Shown: positions 1-13,700 of the stretch, piece after piece | Numbering within the stretch: position 1 is the stretch's first letter | Layout of the letters: each line of letters starts with the position of its first letter | Origin: Saturnia japonica | Lineage: Eukaryota; Arthropoda; Insecta; Lepidoptera; Saturniidae | DNA length: 64,000 nt | Assembly: GCA_033032175.1 (NCBI GenBank) | Contig: CM065319.1 | Coordinates: 17,333,018 to 17,397,017, forward strand | Direction: 5' to 3' | Program-made: the position numbers and the translations under genes | Notes under the pieces: generated by a model | What the model was told of the DNA's origin: nothing | The model's input: the letters and a program-made list of their open reading frames with translations, nothing else | Database searches by the model: none

Positions 1-1751
1 TCATTAAATTCTCCATCAAATATTTTATTCTGCAAAATAATAACGTCACATCTGTATACGATGTTGAAAATAATTCTGCATGCAATATAGCCATTGCATT
101 TTCAGTGGCACGAAATAGTCTTTTTTACCCGACTGAAAAAGGAAGGTTATGTTTTTAGAGCGTATGCATGTATGTATGTCTATTTCTTCGGTACGTTCTG
201 TAGCCTAAACGACTTGATGGATTTTAGCATACGAGGTGTCGTTAGATTCGTCTTAGTTGTGTGAGTGACATAGGCTAATATAAGTACGACGACCGGTAAT
301 CAAATAAAAAACAATTGGTTTTGTTGTAGTCTGGTTCTTTGTTTCCTTTTTTTAATAATTTATATTGTTTTTATATCTCTAATACTCCCTAGTTAAAGGG
401 TCTTTTGGAACTGTAAACACAGGAAAATAAAATAGGATTCGAATGAATACTGAAACGACCGAATCACCATTATGTATTGCTGAAAGAAGATTATGAAATA
501 TTCTTATTGTTTGATGTTATAGGTATACATATAGTATATAAAACGCTGAGCTTTAAACCAAATTAAAATAATTTACTGCGAAATGCTTAGTTGCCACTAT
601 ACAGCAGGGGGGTGTTTTACCTGTAATGCAAATCGTATAGAGATGAACGATATTCGTCGATGTTTTGACATCATATTAAGTTTGCTTTAAACATCGAAAG
701 TCAATGTTTTCACGTTAATGCCAGCCTTGAAAGTATAAACAAAAATGTACCAAAATAAAAATCTCTCTTCTAGGAGTCCTTCGGTTAACTTGTCAAAGTT
801 AGAGAGGTATCACCATGGAAAAGGGCTTGGAAGTTCCACATATAATTTACTTTATTTCGATATTTATCGGACATCGATGTTTTTGTATTATCGTTCATCC
901 CTAAAATCAAATCTGTTTGAAATGAATTCTATTGTAGTAAATGAACAAGTGTGAATTTGTTGTTATGTGTGACGTCTTCTGCAGTAGATCGTCCAATTAG
1001 CTCGTTCGTCAAACGAACTGGTACGTGATTGGTCGAGTGCAGCATATGACGTCACGCGACGAGTCGTTTCTGTGAGGTAGGTAGGATTGTCGAATGGTGT
1101 ACACGCAATATGTCCTTCGACCGGAAGGCGATGCGTGTTTTCAACACATCAATATGTGTATAACAATATTTTTGTACGACGTGGCGTTTGTTTGTATATC
1201 TGTACGCTTACTAAGGGATGGGATCCTTGTACGTTAAAAACAGATATAAAAAATTGTTGTCTTTGAAAATTTTATTGTTACATTGGAATACAGATGAAAT
1301 AATTATTTAATAGATGTATATATTATATATATATTTGGAATTACATTTGCATTTTTATTTTATATTATAAAAACAATTCCAACCTTTTACAATGGAGACG
1401 CTTTTATTTTATATTTTTTGATAATATAAGGTTGTTATGACCTTATTGTCAAAAGTAGAGGCTTAGTTTAATTGATGGTGTACAAAATTTATTTTCTATA
1501 TACAATCTATGTCGAACCTAGAGTCTATGATCTCTCTGATGCTGAGTAACGGTGTACCGGAAGACGATATCACGTTCAACTGAATGGCGAGACAGAGGGC
1601 TACAGCTAGCCAAGGAACCAGTAGAAAATGCCCTACATTATTACATGACTATGTTGGAAGTCTAGACATTTGTGAATAAAAGAAAAATAATCGTATGTAC
1701 AAATTTTTTACGATAATATTTTTAGAACCAAAATTTTCACATAATCTACAC
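1..1751. other. Non-coding region, left edge
   Basis: No coding exon was recognised. A GC-richer patch at about 960-1140 holds a full CRE-like palindrome TGACGTCA at 1047-1054 and a GTTCGTCAAACGAAC palindrome at about 1003. It could be a regulatory region or a transposon remnant. Confidence 0.4.
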
Positions 1752-2248
1752 AATTAATAAAATTGAAGTATCTGTTTGTAATGTCAAATTAACAGCTTTT
1801 TACTAAATGCATATAAAAGTATACACATACGACACTTATAACAAAAAAAAAAACCATTTTTAAAATTTTTGTCTGTCTGTTTGGTTGTTCCGGCAATCTC
1901 CGAAACGGTTTGACCGCTTTTGACGGGACTTTCACTGATAGGTAGCTTATATTATGGGGAGTAACTTAGGCTAAAATTAGAGTACCGCACAAAAAAACTG
2001 ATCATGGTAAATCAATTCGGGCGCTTAAATGGATTACGCTGAGTACACCATAAAAGATATATCAAATTAATGTGTACTACACAATTGTATACATTATAAA
2101 GACCTACAAAAAAGTCAGCGAGAGTATATATTATCTTTTAAGGAACACCCACAATAAGCATTTTTGTCCTTAAACTAGCCAGGAGCGGGGAAAAAATAAA
2201 ATTTGCGCGGGCATTCTGTAGTGCACGTGAGCGAAGCCACGGGCACAA
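1752..2248 (-). repeat. Dispersed repeat family A, copy 1
   Basis: About 500 bp. Read on the minus strand it starts with a TGTGCCCGTGGCTTCGCTCA-like head. Middle blocks are TTGTGGGTGTTCCT, CTCAGCGTAATCCATTTAAG and GTGAAAGTCCCGTCAAAA. It ends in AATTTTATTAATTG. Related copies start near 22628, 32232, 37224, 46971 and 53929. No coding capacity is seen; it is probably a non-autonomous retroelement. Confidence 0.8.
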
Positions 2249-4660
2249 ATATAATTAAAATAACATAACTGAAACAGAAATAACAAGACTTCAAATATAA
2301 TTATTCCTATGAAAATTAAAAAAAAAAAAAGTACTTTTATACAAAGGAATACATTACTTATATTTTAAGGTATAAATTATCAGTGAATGGCCAGCCAACA
2401 ATCGGGAACTTGTTTCAAACCGATCTACATAGACGGATTTACGAGGTTTCATCTAAAATGTAAAAAAAAAGATTGTGTGGTTTTATGAAACCACGGTAAA
2501 AGTGAAACTTTTTTCCACATTAACTAACAAAAACAAACGAAATAGCGTGGATCACTGGCACATATGAGTAATAGTCTATACACTACACGGTCAGTTGCTG
2601 CGAACTATAGGCGCCGCCATCCCTACTCCGCGGCCGACCGTCACGCGACATCCAACACACAGATCAAAAAGTTTGAGACGATCTAATAAAAGTTACACTT
2701 TAAAAAAAACGAATGCTTATGCAGTACAGAATAGGAACTTACGAGTAAAACTTAAATCGATTGCCTATCTGATGCACTTTATATGAATATCATGTTAATA
2801 GAATTAGTCGACTAGAACGACTAGAATATGAAACCACAGTAAAAGTCTTTAATAAATGCTTAAAATATCAACATGTAATAAAAGTTTTAAAACATTTTCA
2901 ACTTTTGTGTTTCAAACGCAATATACTTAGTAAGTATAAACTAGAAAGACGCATAATTATTAATACGCAAAACAAAATCCTTAAACACATCTGACCAATA
3001 AATTGGATGGAAGTCACCATTGACCATACTAGTGGAACTCCAGCTCGTGACTGACTTGACTTTTATGATCTTTGCATTGCATGAATTCTTCATTTCGCTT
3101 TGTAATTCTTTGAATAGTGACATAAATGTTTCAATGCAACAAACCAATCAAAAACCTTTAACGTAGGAAACTACTTGTTGTTTGTCGTTGAAATTGTTCA
3201 GACGATTTAACGATTTATTTAAAACGACTTTAGAGACAGTTCAATTCGATATTGCGCGTGGCCCTATGTGTGCGTAAAGAGGGTTTAGATATTGTGTCTA
3301 CGTGTGCGTGTCACGAGGTACAAGCAAATACATAAGATAATTCTAATATTTATTTTACTAATATTATGTGGAAATTTTTTACATCTTATTTATTCAAAAT
3401 TAAAATAAAAAAACAGCTCAATTAGATAAATGCATGTTTATTGAACATATTCCGTATCACTTTCACTACAACTAGAAATATCAAATAATGAACTTTATAA
3501 CATTATTTTTTATTCGACATTGCTTTGTATGAGTACATCACATTTAATCTTCTTGGTTTTCTTTCTTATTCTCTCTCAAATAACCTACCTATCTTCTTAC
3601 TCACTCACACACATGTAGGATGCGTGTAACCTCATGTCTGGAATATTTAAATTATTCAACCGGCACGTCCATCTGGCAGCCAACCTTCTACCATGAAGTC
3701 GAGTGGTCGCATTCAGTCCGTCTCTAAACTTTTCGGTGAGTGAATTCTTTTCATTATGCGAACCCGGCCCACGCTCGCAGGGAACTCTGTGTACATTACG
3801 TCCATAGGGATAGGGTACTCGAAGAGTGTTGTTGTTATCTTTTTTAAATTAGAATTTAGCGTTTTTTAAATATTTTGACCATTATTATACGACGCATTGT
3901 AAATTACAACTACTGGTTAAGTGAAACATTTTCTCCGTGACGAACCAGACATTTTTATTACCGACCGTACCCATAGAACAAAGCGATAAGAACACGTGTT
4001 GATCGGCTAACGCCTGCAGCGTCACTGTCATACATACACAAACTGCATGTTTATTAGCTCACGCATACACAAGACCGCGCGCAAAGATGAGTTGAAGTCT
4101 CTATACAAATCAATATTGGATAATATACAACTGTAAATATTAACCGATGTTCATGCTAACATAATTTTGTTTCTAAGTAAAAATTTACGCTTCATAAATT
4201 AGTCTACATCGTCGACAACTGTTCTTTCGGTTGTGGTTAACGTGCTTTCATTAAACATCGATTGTTTGATAATCCGATAGTATTGATCGTTTAGTAAAAT
4301 TATCGATTGTATGTTAGTTCCGTATTTAACATCTAGGAGATCTAGTGAAGGAAAAAAAGAAGTGTTCTGTGTGATTTGTTGTAGTTAGATGAATTCGGCA
4401 CCTTCATTTTAAAATATACTTATAGCAAATTTATACTATCGATAGTTTAATCCCGACTATCGATAGTTCAATTGTGCAAATGACTGTCACGTAATCGATA
4501 AACAATGGATGTTTAATGAACACATAACTTATATCTTATAACTAATTTATACGGTTCGTTGTCAACGCCATCCATATATCGGACACGATGGTTTCGTGTT
4601 TGCCTTCTGACAATAGATGGCGGTAATTACGATGATCAGTCGTATAACTAAATAGTGATG
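2249..4660. other. Intergenic region downstream of mio
   Basis: It should contain the mio 3' UTR on the minus strand. Possible poly(A) hexamers there are ATTAAA near 4512 and AATAAA near 4050. Apart from the possible first exon at 3693 nothing coding is seen. Confidence 0.4.
3693..3735 (+). CDS. Possible first coding exon, gene unknown
   Basis: ATG in context TACCATGA encodes MKSSGRIQSVSKLF with one base over, then a strong GTGAGT donor. It lies about 930 bases past the mio stop on the opposite strand. No following exon was recognised, so this rests on start context and donor alone. Confidence 0.25.
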
Positions 4661-4733
4661 TTAGAATCTGTCCGGCGGGTCTAACATACTACAGTGACAA
4701 TTGCATGAACTCACCGGACATTCTGTGTGCTCC
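4661..4733 (-). CDS. mio: mio exon 17 (stop)
   Basis: Acceptor ACTTACAG completes a lysine codon. Encodes EHTECPVSSCNCHCSMLDPP, then DRF and a TAA stop. It matches the family's DHAECPVSACTCKCMQLD and supplies the last zinc ligands. At 24 codons it is too short for a plain ORF scan, but phase and motif agree. The protein ends sooner after this motif than vertebrate MIOS. Confidence 0.92.
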
Positions 4734-7700
4734 CTGTAAGTATAAAAATATATTATAAGTAAATAACCCGTTGACGCCTCTCAAGTTATCTGTCTACAGC
4801 GAACACTAAACAGTGGTTTGCGACTTCGATTCCGTTGTCCTCGAAATTAAACGACTCGCACGACACCTATTGTAAACTGGTTGCACTAATACAGAATCAG
4901 ACGATAAGGTATCATTGCAATCTTTTATATGGTTTAGAAACACAAAGAGTTGTATATATACATAAATGATAGATACTGATTTACAATATTTAGGTCTTTA
5001 GAGAGACTATCGTTTAGAAATACTAACTCAGTTCGATGTATTGAAGTAGCATTTCTATATATCTACACATCCTGGTACTTTCACCTATACCCAGAATTTG
5101 GTTTTTAATCGTACCCGAAAATGACATTCCACATCCAAAAGGACGCAACCACCCTAGGAAATGAATTCCTATAGCTGATAGAAATAAATGTTATATTACT
5201 GAAGAGTCATAGCTTTAACTAACTTGAACCAGTTGAGCAAATGTGCAGCGTGTCCTCCGTGCCTGCAGGCCACGCACCAACTGAACCAGCCGCCGAACTG
5301 AGCGCCGCCGCCGGGTCCGCCCGCCCCCGCCATCGTTCCGCCACCCCCGGCGCCCGTGCCGAGGTGCAGGGAGCACACCCCGCAACGCGGCAGCGGCTTA
5401 CGGCAGTTTGGACACGACGAGATTTGCTGAAAACGTTATTTAATATCCATCCGAATGCGTACTGTTTCCCTTTTCGTTATCTTGTAGGAAATCGAATTCT
5501 CTACAGAAGAAGTCTCTTTCATTTTTTCGCTAAAACGCATAGGAAAAAAGTTACAAGGCTAATACTTAATGGCACGTTATTAGTCTCTGCAATTTCCTTT
5601 ACAACATTATAAATAACAATATAATTTAAACTTATTTACTTTTAAATAGAACACAATAAAAATTCATGTTTTCAGGCGCTAATTTCGTCTTTATCTTTTT
5701 GAAATATTTTGCTACATTAAGAAGCATTACTTTTGATTGACTACTTAACTTTTTATCACTCCTCTGGCCCCCGACTGCATTCAACTCGCGCGCTTCCTAT
5801 AGCTACATTCGCTCCGGTAGAAACTGACCTTCATTTTGGCAGCGGGTGGCGGCAGCCTCGCGAACGCCGGCCTCGGCCTGGCGTGTCCGGGCGGAGCGGC
5901 GACTGACTTGCCGCAGTACGTGCACGCGACGCACACGCGCCTCGCGACCCCGCCCCCACCGCCGCCCTCCGCCCCTCCCCCCGCGCCGCACACCCATGTG
6001 TCGAGCGCGCACCGGGCCCACCACAGCTGCCAGCTGTCTAGGATGTTGCGGTAGCTGACAAATCAAACAATATTACAACATTGTCATAATCATTGGACTA
6101 CCAGTGAGGAGTGAACAAGTTTTTGGAAGGTCGACAATGCGCATTCCATGCTCCAGCTAAGGTCAGGCGTACCGTATGCATATTTGCAACCTTAGTTGTA
6201 TAAAAATCCACTTGATATGGTAAGTATTGAAAGAAGTTATTTATTCCAAGCGTGCGTCATTAAAAGGTCAGTGCTGAATTTTCCAAAACAAAGGAGAGGT
6301 AGAGGCCGCCAGCTTCTGACGTAGTGATCAACTATAAGTCCAATTGCCAGAATCGACAAACCAAGACTGATTGAGTTGGCTCAAAAATATGAGGAGACCT
6401 GAACCTAAATAATGTATAGCAGAGTTTACCTATGTAGTAAATGTTATATTCAGTTTGAAGTTTTACATACATTAGAATTGTATTGGATATTATACCTACC
6501 TATAGGTTAAAATTAAACTCATCACCGAAAGATATGTAGTAGAAAATCACGAAAAGTATTTCCATAGAAAAATTAAACTGGTCAACCATCCGGTAGCGTG
6601 GTCGAGCGGTCTAAGGCGCTGGTTTAAGGCACCAGTCTCTTCGGAGGCGTGGGTTCGAATCCCACCGCTGCCAGTTTCCTTTTTTGTCTTCTCAGCCGTT
6701 TAATGAAGAAACGGTAATGATGCTTCTGCTGGCGGTATATAGACAGAAGAGAAACGAAAGCCTGTCTCTGTAACAGGACGGGCAACCGGCGCCGGCACAA
6801 TGCACCGCACATACTCGGAGGTGTCTGCATGTGTGTGGCGGTCGCGATCGACTGTATGTATTGCCACAGTTGCCTGCCAACTTGCCTAATCGACTCGTTC
6901 AAAAATTTTACTGACAGTATACTATTATCATTAAAAACTTTCAAATAAACGAAAAACTTTCGTTAGATTTAGCACGCATCATACGCAAAATATATAATGA
7001 TAATTTCAGTCCTGAATTAACAAAATACCCTATTCCCTTAATTTTCATCATGAAAAATCACCCATAAACAATTTTCACCTATTTTAAGCTATTTATATTT
7101 TTGAATTGAAATACTTGTGTGAACTCTTTCTACTGATTCGTTTGGAGCCACGTCGCTATAACTAACTTTTCGTTGACATCAATTGCCAAATACCAATGCA
7201 TATTGGATTAATTAGATACAAAAATGTACTGCTGTGGGGTTCAGCAGCTGAGGTAGATACCACATTTGTATTGCCAAAATGGACAGTTGGATGGTGATGT
7301 CTGGATGTGATTCCCTCTCTGTACATCTACTAAAAATGATAATAACTTAATACTGTAAAAACTAATTAAAAAAAAAAAATGAGATGTTGATAAACCCGAT
7401 CGAGTTTCTTGTCGGTTCTTCTCGATGTCTGGGATGTTTTCCGAACCGGTGGTAGTGTTTTGACATTCATAAGTGCCTTCTTAGGGTCTAAATTGAATAA
7501 AAGATATTTTGATTTTATCAAAATAACAGTATGTGGCAGCGGTGGGATTCGAACCCACGCCTCCGAAGAGACTGGTGCCTTAAACCAGCGCCTTAGACCG
7601 CTCGGCCACGCTACCTCTTGTCTAATGCAACGAAATAAAGTTTCTATTCATCATTTACGTATTAACAGACGCACGCACGTTTTTAACAAAATTATAAATA

Positions 7701-10700
7701 ACGTTCCACGTAGATATGCCATAAACATTGCAATAACTTATTTGGAGAAGGGGTTTTAATAAAACTGCCGATTTAAGATTCGATTCCCGGCCACAAGCTT
7801 CAAAGTAGCTTTCGATTGATAACAGTACTAGAATTAGTGTTGCTAACTACTGAACCTATGACTTTCAAAGAAGATAATTTTTTTAATACAATTACGGTGA
7901 CAAACAAGCATACGACCTGCCTGATGGTAAGCAACCACTGTAGCCTATAGACGCTTGTAATTGTTATATTGTTCGATATTACTTGTAGTTAGTAGGTTTT
8001 TATGGAAACAACGTCATAACTTTTATATGCATTTAATGAGCAGTGACATGACAAAGACTTGTGTGAACCACGAATGCAAGAGTTCGACCAACGATTATAG
8101 AGTAAGTGTTGCTATATATAACATTAATATCACAGGTACCAAATATGCAGGGGATCCAATAAAATTGTGGATCAAATATATGTATGGGAAGTGCATAAAC
8201 AATGGAATATTGGTAGAAACAGTATTTTATTTGTTTAATTATTTTTTTCTTACTGCGACTTTACCGGGACCATAGAAACGGGATGCTTTGTCCCCGACAC
8301 AAAATCTGGTAACTCTGGTTGGAACTGACCTGTCGAGCCAGTGTTGGACGCGATGGTCCTTCAGAAGATCCGGGGTGAAACACCTCGCGGCGACGAGGGC
8401 GGCGGACTGCACGTCTCCTGTGTTCTCAACCCACCGCTGCAGCAGCGATATACCCTCCAAGCTTGCTCCTGCGGATACAAGGCAGGCGTTGAGTCACGAT
8501 GTGGTCAGACATGGTTACAAGTAAAGCCTAGAAGGAGAATCGATTCTTGAGTTGAACTGCCGGAACACGCCAGTAGATGTCCGCAGACAAATTTACAGCT
8601 TAACGAATATATAGTTGAAATGGTTTTGTCAACATTTTCAGTAGCGAAGCTTGTAAAAATAATCTAAAAATATGATTACAATAGCATGAGGCCATATGCC
8701 TTAGTATATGATATTAATTTCAACTTTATACTTCAAGTCGTTTTCGGGAAAATCCCATGAATGAATTTTATTTTCAGGGGGACATAATACATAATATGTA
8801 GGTTAAGTATCAGGTAAATCTCACCGGTGAGCAGCATCCCGGAGAGATCTCCATGGTCGACGAGCGCGTCGCATGTCTGCTTCACGTACTCGTGCAGCTT
8901 GCCGTCCGACAGGAAGATGCAAGCGAACGCGACGCGGTCCTCCAGGCGCATCTCTGTTTCGTTCTAAACCAAACAAAAGGACGGATACTATTTCTATAAT
9001 CTTGGGCTTCAATGTAAACCTCGATGTAAAAGGATGGAAATGGAGTCAATTAATGATTAATAAATTTTGGCTTATATAAAATTTGGCTTTAAAAGTAATG
9101 GATTTTGGCAATACGAGAGCAAAATTTTAAGATATTTCGTGAAAGTGAGGTTATGTAATAAGCTATACTTAAACAAATCATTTTCAAAATATGATTAATA
9201 TTTTTATATAGATAATTAGGTTTTTTATATATGCCATATTAAAAGTCGCGACGAGCGAATGATTGTCTTGAAAATTGTCAGAGATTGCAAGTTTAAGAGT
9301 TGTAGAAATTGCGCAGGCTTCACCTGCTGTGATCCGGTGTAATGGGTGTGGTTGGCAACACGAGACATTCCAACTGAGTCCTCAGGACTATGTACCTTAA
9401 GATTGTTTTACATAGCTATAGTCTGCAATCATCACTTATCAACATAATATATAAAATAACATAAATATAGTTATATTATGTTACATACGAGCACTGCGCT
9501 GAGGTCCGGGGCGCTGGCGCTGCGGGGTGTATGGCGGGGTGCGCGGGGGCGGACGCTGCGAGGAAGTGAAGTAGAGCACGCAGGTACGCGTCCGGTAGCG
9601 CGGGAGCACCCGCCAGCAACGCCTCGCGCCACAGCCGCTCCTCGCTGAGGCCGGCGAGCGCGAGCCCCACCACGCGTAGCTGTACACACGCACACCCACA
9701 AAAAGATGTTTACCCAAGCAGTTTAATGCGAGGAAATAATCAATCGCCTCATTAATATAATAGGTCTACTTCTACTATAACGCAGAAAGTTTCTCTGTAT
9801 TATATAAAAATCCTGATTAATTAGACGTCTAAAACAATTTTGTGACTATAAATCTAAAGAGTGGTTATGCCACGCGAGGGATGCCATGCATCAGTACGGG
9901 TTTGTACAGGTTTTTTAAAGATTTGCAGAAAGAGAAACGAAACATTTGATTGTATCTGAAAAGTATCACATACAATAATCTGTCAACAGCCTCGGTATCG
10001 ATGGATGTGAAGTGGTGCGGTGTCATACACGCGGAATGGCGAAAATTACAAATCAAAAACTCGAGAATAACTTTGATTATAATTTTTTTCTAAACTATTG
10101 CATTGAAGTGCTTCAGTTTTGGGAAAGGAAACTTGATCAATAAAAGACAACAAAGTTCAAATCGAATAATCAGGCTCATAGCGAGTTGACATATAGAAAT
10201 AAAATTTCAACATGAAATGTTATTATTTGATGGTTATTTGTATCGGTGTGGATAACTTTAAATGATGATTGTTGAATACAAAGAGTGGGTACTTGTGGTT
10301 CGCGAGCGCGCGCCAGCACGTCTAGAGCGGCGCGTAGACGCAGGTGGAAGGCGGCGAGTGCGGCCGCGCGGCACGGCGTGCCCTCCGCCTCCGCGCGCTC
10401 CACACCCGCGCCCGCGTTCTCCCATCCCCACCCCCATCCGCACAACTGAAGTGCGCGGGTGCGCTCCGCACTCCTGCACCGTACGCGACAACGTAACGAT
10501 GAGCGATATTACAAAAACATTAATATTAATGTCGGTAAGTAAACGTAGATGTTTTGTGATGCTACCCAATTGGATGACTTTTTTTTGTGTTGCCGGAGCG
10601 TTGACAAGGAAAGTTGGCTGCGGGACTCAGGTGGACGTCTTTTCTTTTGTTTTTTAGGAATGTTTGTTCATAACATACCGATGTTTTATAGAACCTAATA

Positions 10701-13700
10701 TCGATTCGTTGAATATCCACCATCCATAAGACAGCGCAACACGCGCTACATACTGGTTCTCATCCAATTCCATACTGACATACAATTAATACCTAAGTAG
10801 AAGATAAAGAGTATAATATAAGACAATGCTATAATGTTACCTGTAGATGGTGACCCGCCGGTTGGGCATGTCCGGCAATAGCGACGGCACCATCTCGGAA
10901 CGGTAGCCGCCGTCGCCCACCGACCTCAGCACGGTTCGCACGCCGGGGTGCTTCCACGGGCTGTTCCTTATGCATCCTTCAGACCGACAATTACGAACCG
11001 TTACAGTAAGAAAAACGTGACGTTCGCAGCTCAACAAACAATTTTGTATTTTTTTTACTCGTTTTTTTTTAAAGTGAAAACTTCTTTAGCATCGTTGTGA
11101 TTTGAAAGTCGATGAAACAAAAAAGCGAAAGCGACAGTAAAAAGAAACAAACACATAAATTCATAAGATTTAACCTGAAACAAAATGAGATAGAAAAATT
11201 TTAGGCAATGGTAAAATGGTACAAAAGACGTTTGTTGCCACGCAACATTGAATTTTATTACGTCACCAAAGAGGCACGAAACAAAAACTTTTTAGACAAC
11301 ACTTATGAAATTCTATTAGTGATTGATATTGTGTTAGGTTACCATGGATATTTCAAATGTGCATTAATTGGAAATGATATTGTGAATACTTGTATGTAAA
11401 TTTTTATAAACTTTAAATTAGTGTGTATTTGATCATTTTCCGAAATAAAAAAAACATAGATGTGAAGGTTTCACTTATACCGCGTGTGAATTATACACTT
11501 TTTTTTTTGTTACGATAAATTTCATTTTTGTAATTACTTAAATAAATATTTTTAAGTACCTATGCATATATTTCCGTCATAATGGCTTAATAACTTGATT
11601 ATTTGTTTTTCGACGTTAGTTTAAACATTGTGGTCATTCACAATCAAAGTTTTATCATTGCAAATAATAAATATTTAAAAATATCGAAAGTGTACTATTT
11701 ATTGTCATATATGATATTATCATGTATGAGGTCTATCAGTCGTGACGCAATATTGATAAGAGAAGTCGCAGAAAATGCGACATAGCGTGACGAAGGGGGA
11801 GGGACTCTAAAAAAGTAAAATTGAATTTAAGCGTGACGTATTTTATGAACGGCCCCTTAGGGCGACTTGCGCAACATTTCATTTAACTCACTGCTAAACA
11901 AAATTAGTTAATTACGGTTAGCCTCATAAATGGATTTATCATAAACGCATTTAGGGTCATCTTGCACGAGACATACAGTGCGCTGATTTAGTTAAATATA
12001 ATTAACGAGTCGGTAAAGCAATCCCTGCTTTCCGTTTCACATTTTGACGAGTTTCTTAACTCAAAAAGCGCGATGACTTATAAACTTATGCTTAAAGTAT
12101 ACACAATGAAACGTGCATAGTTGGATGACATTGTTTGTTGTCTGTCAAAATTAATTGAATAACATGAAAATAGTGCAACTGGCAGCGAGACCTGCTACAG
12201 GTCTCTCGAAAACTGCCGTAACTGGCAGCGACCTGCGGTAGGTCGGTGCAGCCTCGTCATATTAAGACTAAAATTGCGTTAAAAACCTATATCTGACCTA
12301 TTTTAACTTAGTGGTAAAAGTGTTCACCACGCTGATGACCCTTATGATGTCTCTGTTCTTTTATTCACATAATTTGTATTTTTAAATCATAAGGAGTCAC
12401 TTAAACGTGTTTAGCTGCGCTAAATAGTCATTTTTGGCTATTTATCTTTGACAGTTCGTTAAACATTTTTAGCAACAAAATTTTCTTTTTGCAAGACGCT
12501 AATTTTGTTTAACCACCTAAAATGTGTTTAGCATTACTTTAAACATATTTAAACGTGTTATGCAACTCGCCCTTAGACTTCGGCCGAGTCGGTTAAAATC
12601 AATAAAACCACCATTAGTTGTAGATTCCAGCATTTATGGTAGGGATCAAATTATTTGATCAATCAAATGTGAATTCATGTGATTACGATCAAATGTTTTG
12701 TTTAATATTTTTTCGTTAGCGGTACTACAACGGGATCGAAAAGCACTCCGCTCATCAAGAAGATCTCACAACAAATTCTAACATGTATACAGTAACTACA
12801 TTCTTTTTAAATTATACAATTTTTTTACAAATTAATTCACTTTCAGAAATCAATACCTATCGTTCATATAACAATAACAATGATAATTATTTTTCAATGA
12901 TGACAAATCAGCTCGTTTCCGGTAGGCTCACCTGGAGGCTCGAGGTACGAGGCCGTTGTAGAGATCTACAAGTCATATTTATATTTATACCACGATAGTG
13001 TCAAACAAGCTGACGGTCCGCCTTATAGTAAGCGGTCAAAGACTATTTACGTTGCCGACCCTTTTTGAAGAACGCCATATTGCAGTCCCCTGGAAAACCT
13101 AGGCATGGAGCTTATTCCACATTTGATGTTTTCGCAGAAGGAAATTCCTCTGGAACCGGACTCTCCACGACCATTTAGGTTGCAAGGTGTGAAGATGAAT
13201 TCCCTGCCAGTGGTGGAAGATAGCCGTTGGCATCGTCCTGAACAATTCCTCGGAACATAGCCCATTATACAAACAGTAGAGTGCGCACAAAGAGGTAAGG
13301 TCTCTCCTCAGACATTAAAAGGTTCGGTAGCGTTTGTACGTTTAGAATCGTGTAATTTGAATTTAATATTGAATAAACTCACCATCTTCAACAAGCGACC
13401 TGCTGAGAGCCAGGAAGTGCCACACTCCACTGAGCGCCTCGTCTTCGGCTAGGTCGGCGTTCTGCCATAAATCGGGCTGCAACGAATTGTGATGCTAAAA
13501 TAACTCTCGCACTACGTACCAGTATTAACCGGATGAACTTATAACTGCCACTAAACATTGTAACGCGATATACTACCACCAATTCGTAATCTAAGAACGT
13601 ATTCCCGCGAAATCACTTTATAACTTGCTAAAAGACCTCGGCCTGTCGAGAACTGCAGTAACGCAAGTAACGTAACGTAACGTAACGTAACGTGTATCTA

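Noticed and set aside
5241..5612. 123-residue plus-strand ORF
   Set aside because: Shadow of mio exon 16 on the other strand, extended by chance into the intron.
6624..6944. 106-residue minus-strand ORF ending AAVGFEPTPPKRLVP
   Set aside because: Antisense translation across tRNA-Leu copy 1.
7409..7759. 116-residue plus-strand ORF containing SGGIRTHASEETGALNQRL
   Set aside because: The open frame is the antisense of tRNA-Leu copy 2. This peptide is a well-known false protein produced by translating tRNA genes.
10262..10657. 131-residue plus-strand ORF, arginine/proline-rich
   Set aside because: Antisense shadow of GC-rich mio exon 11.
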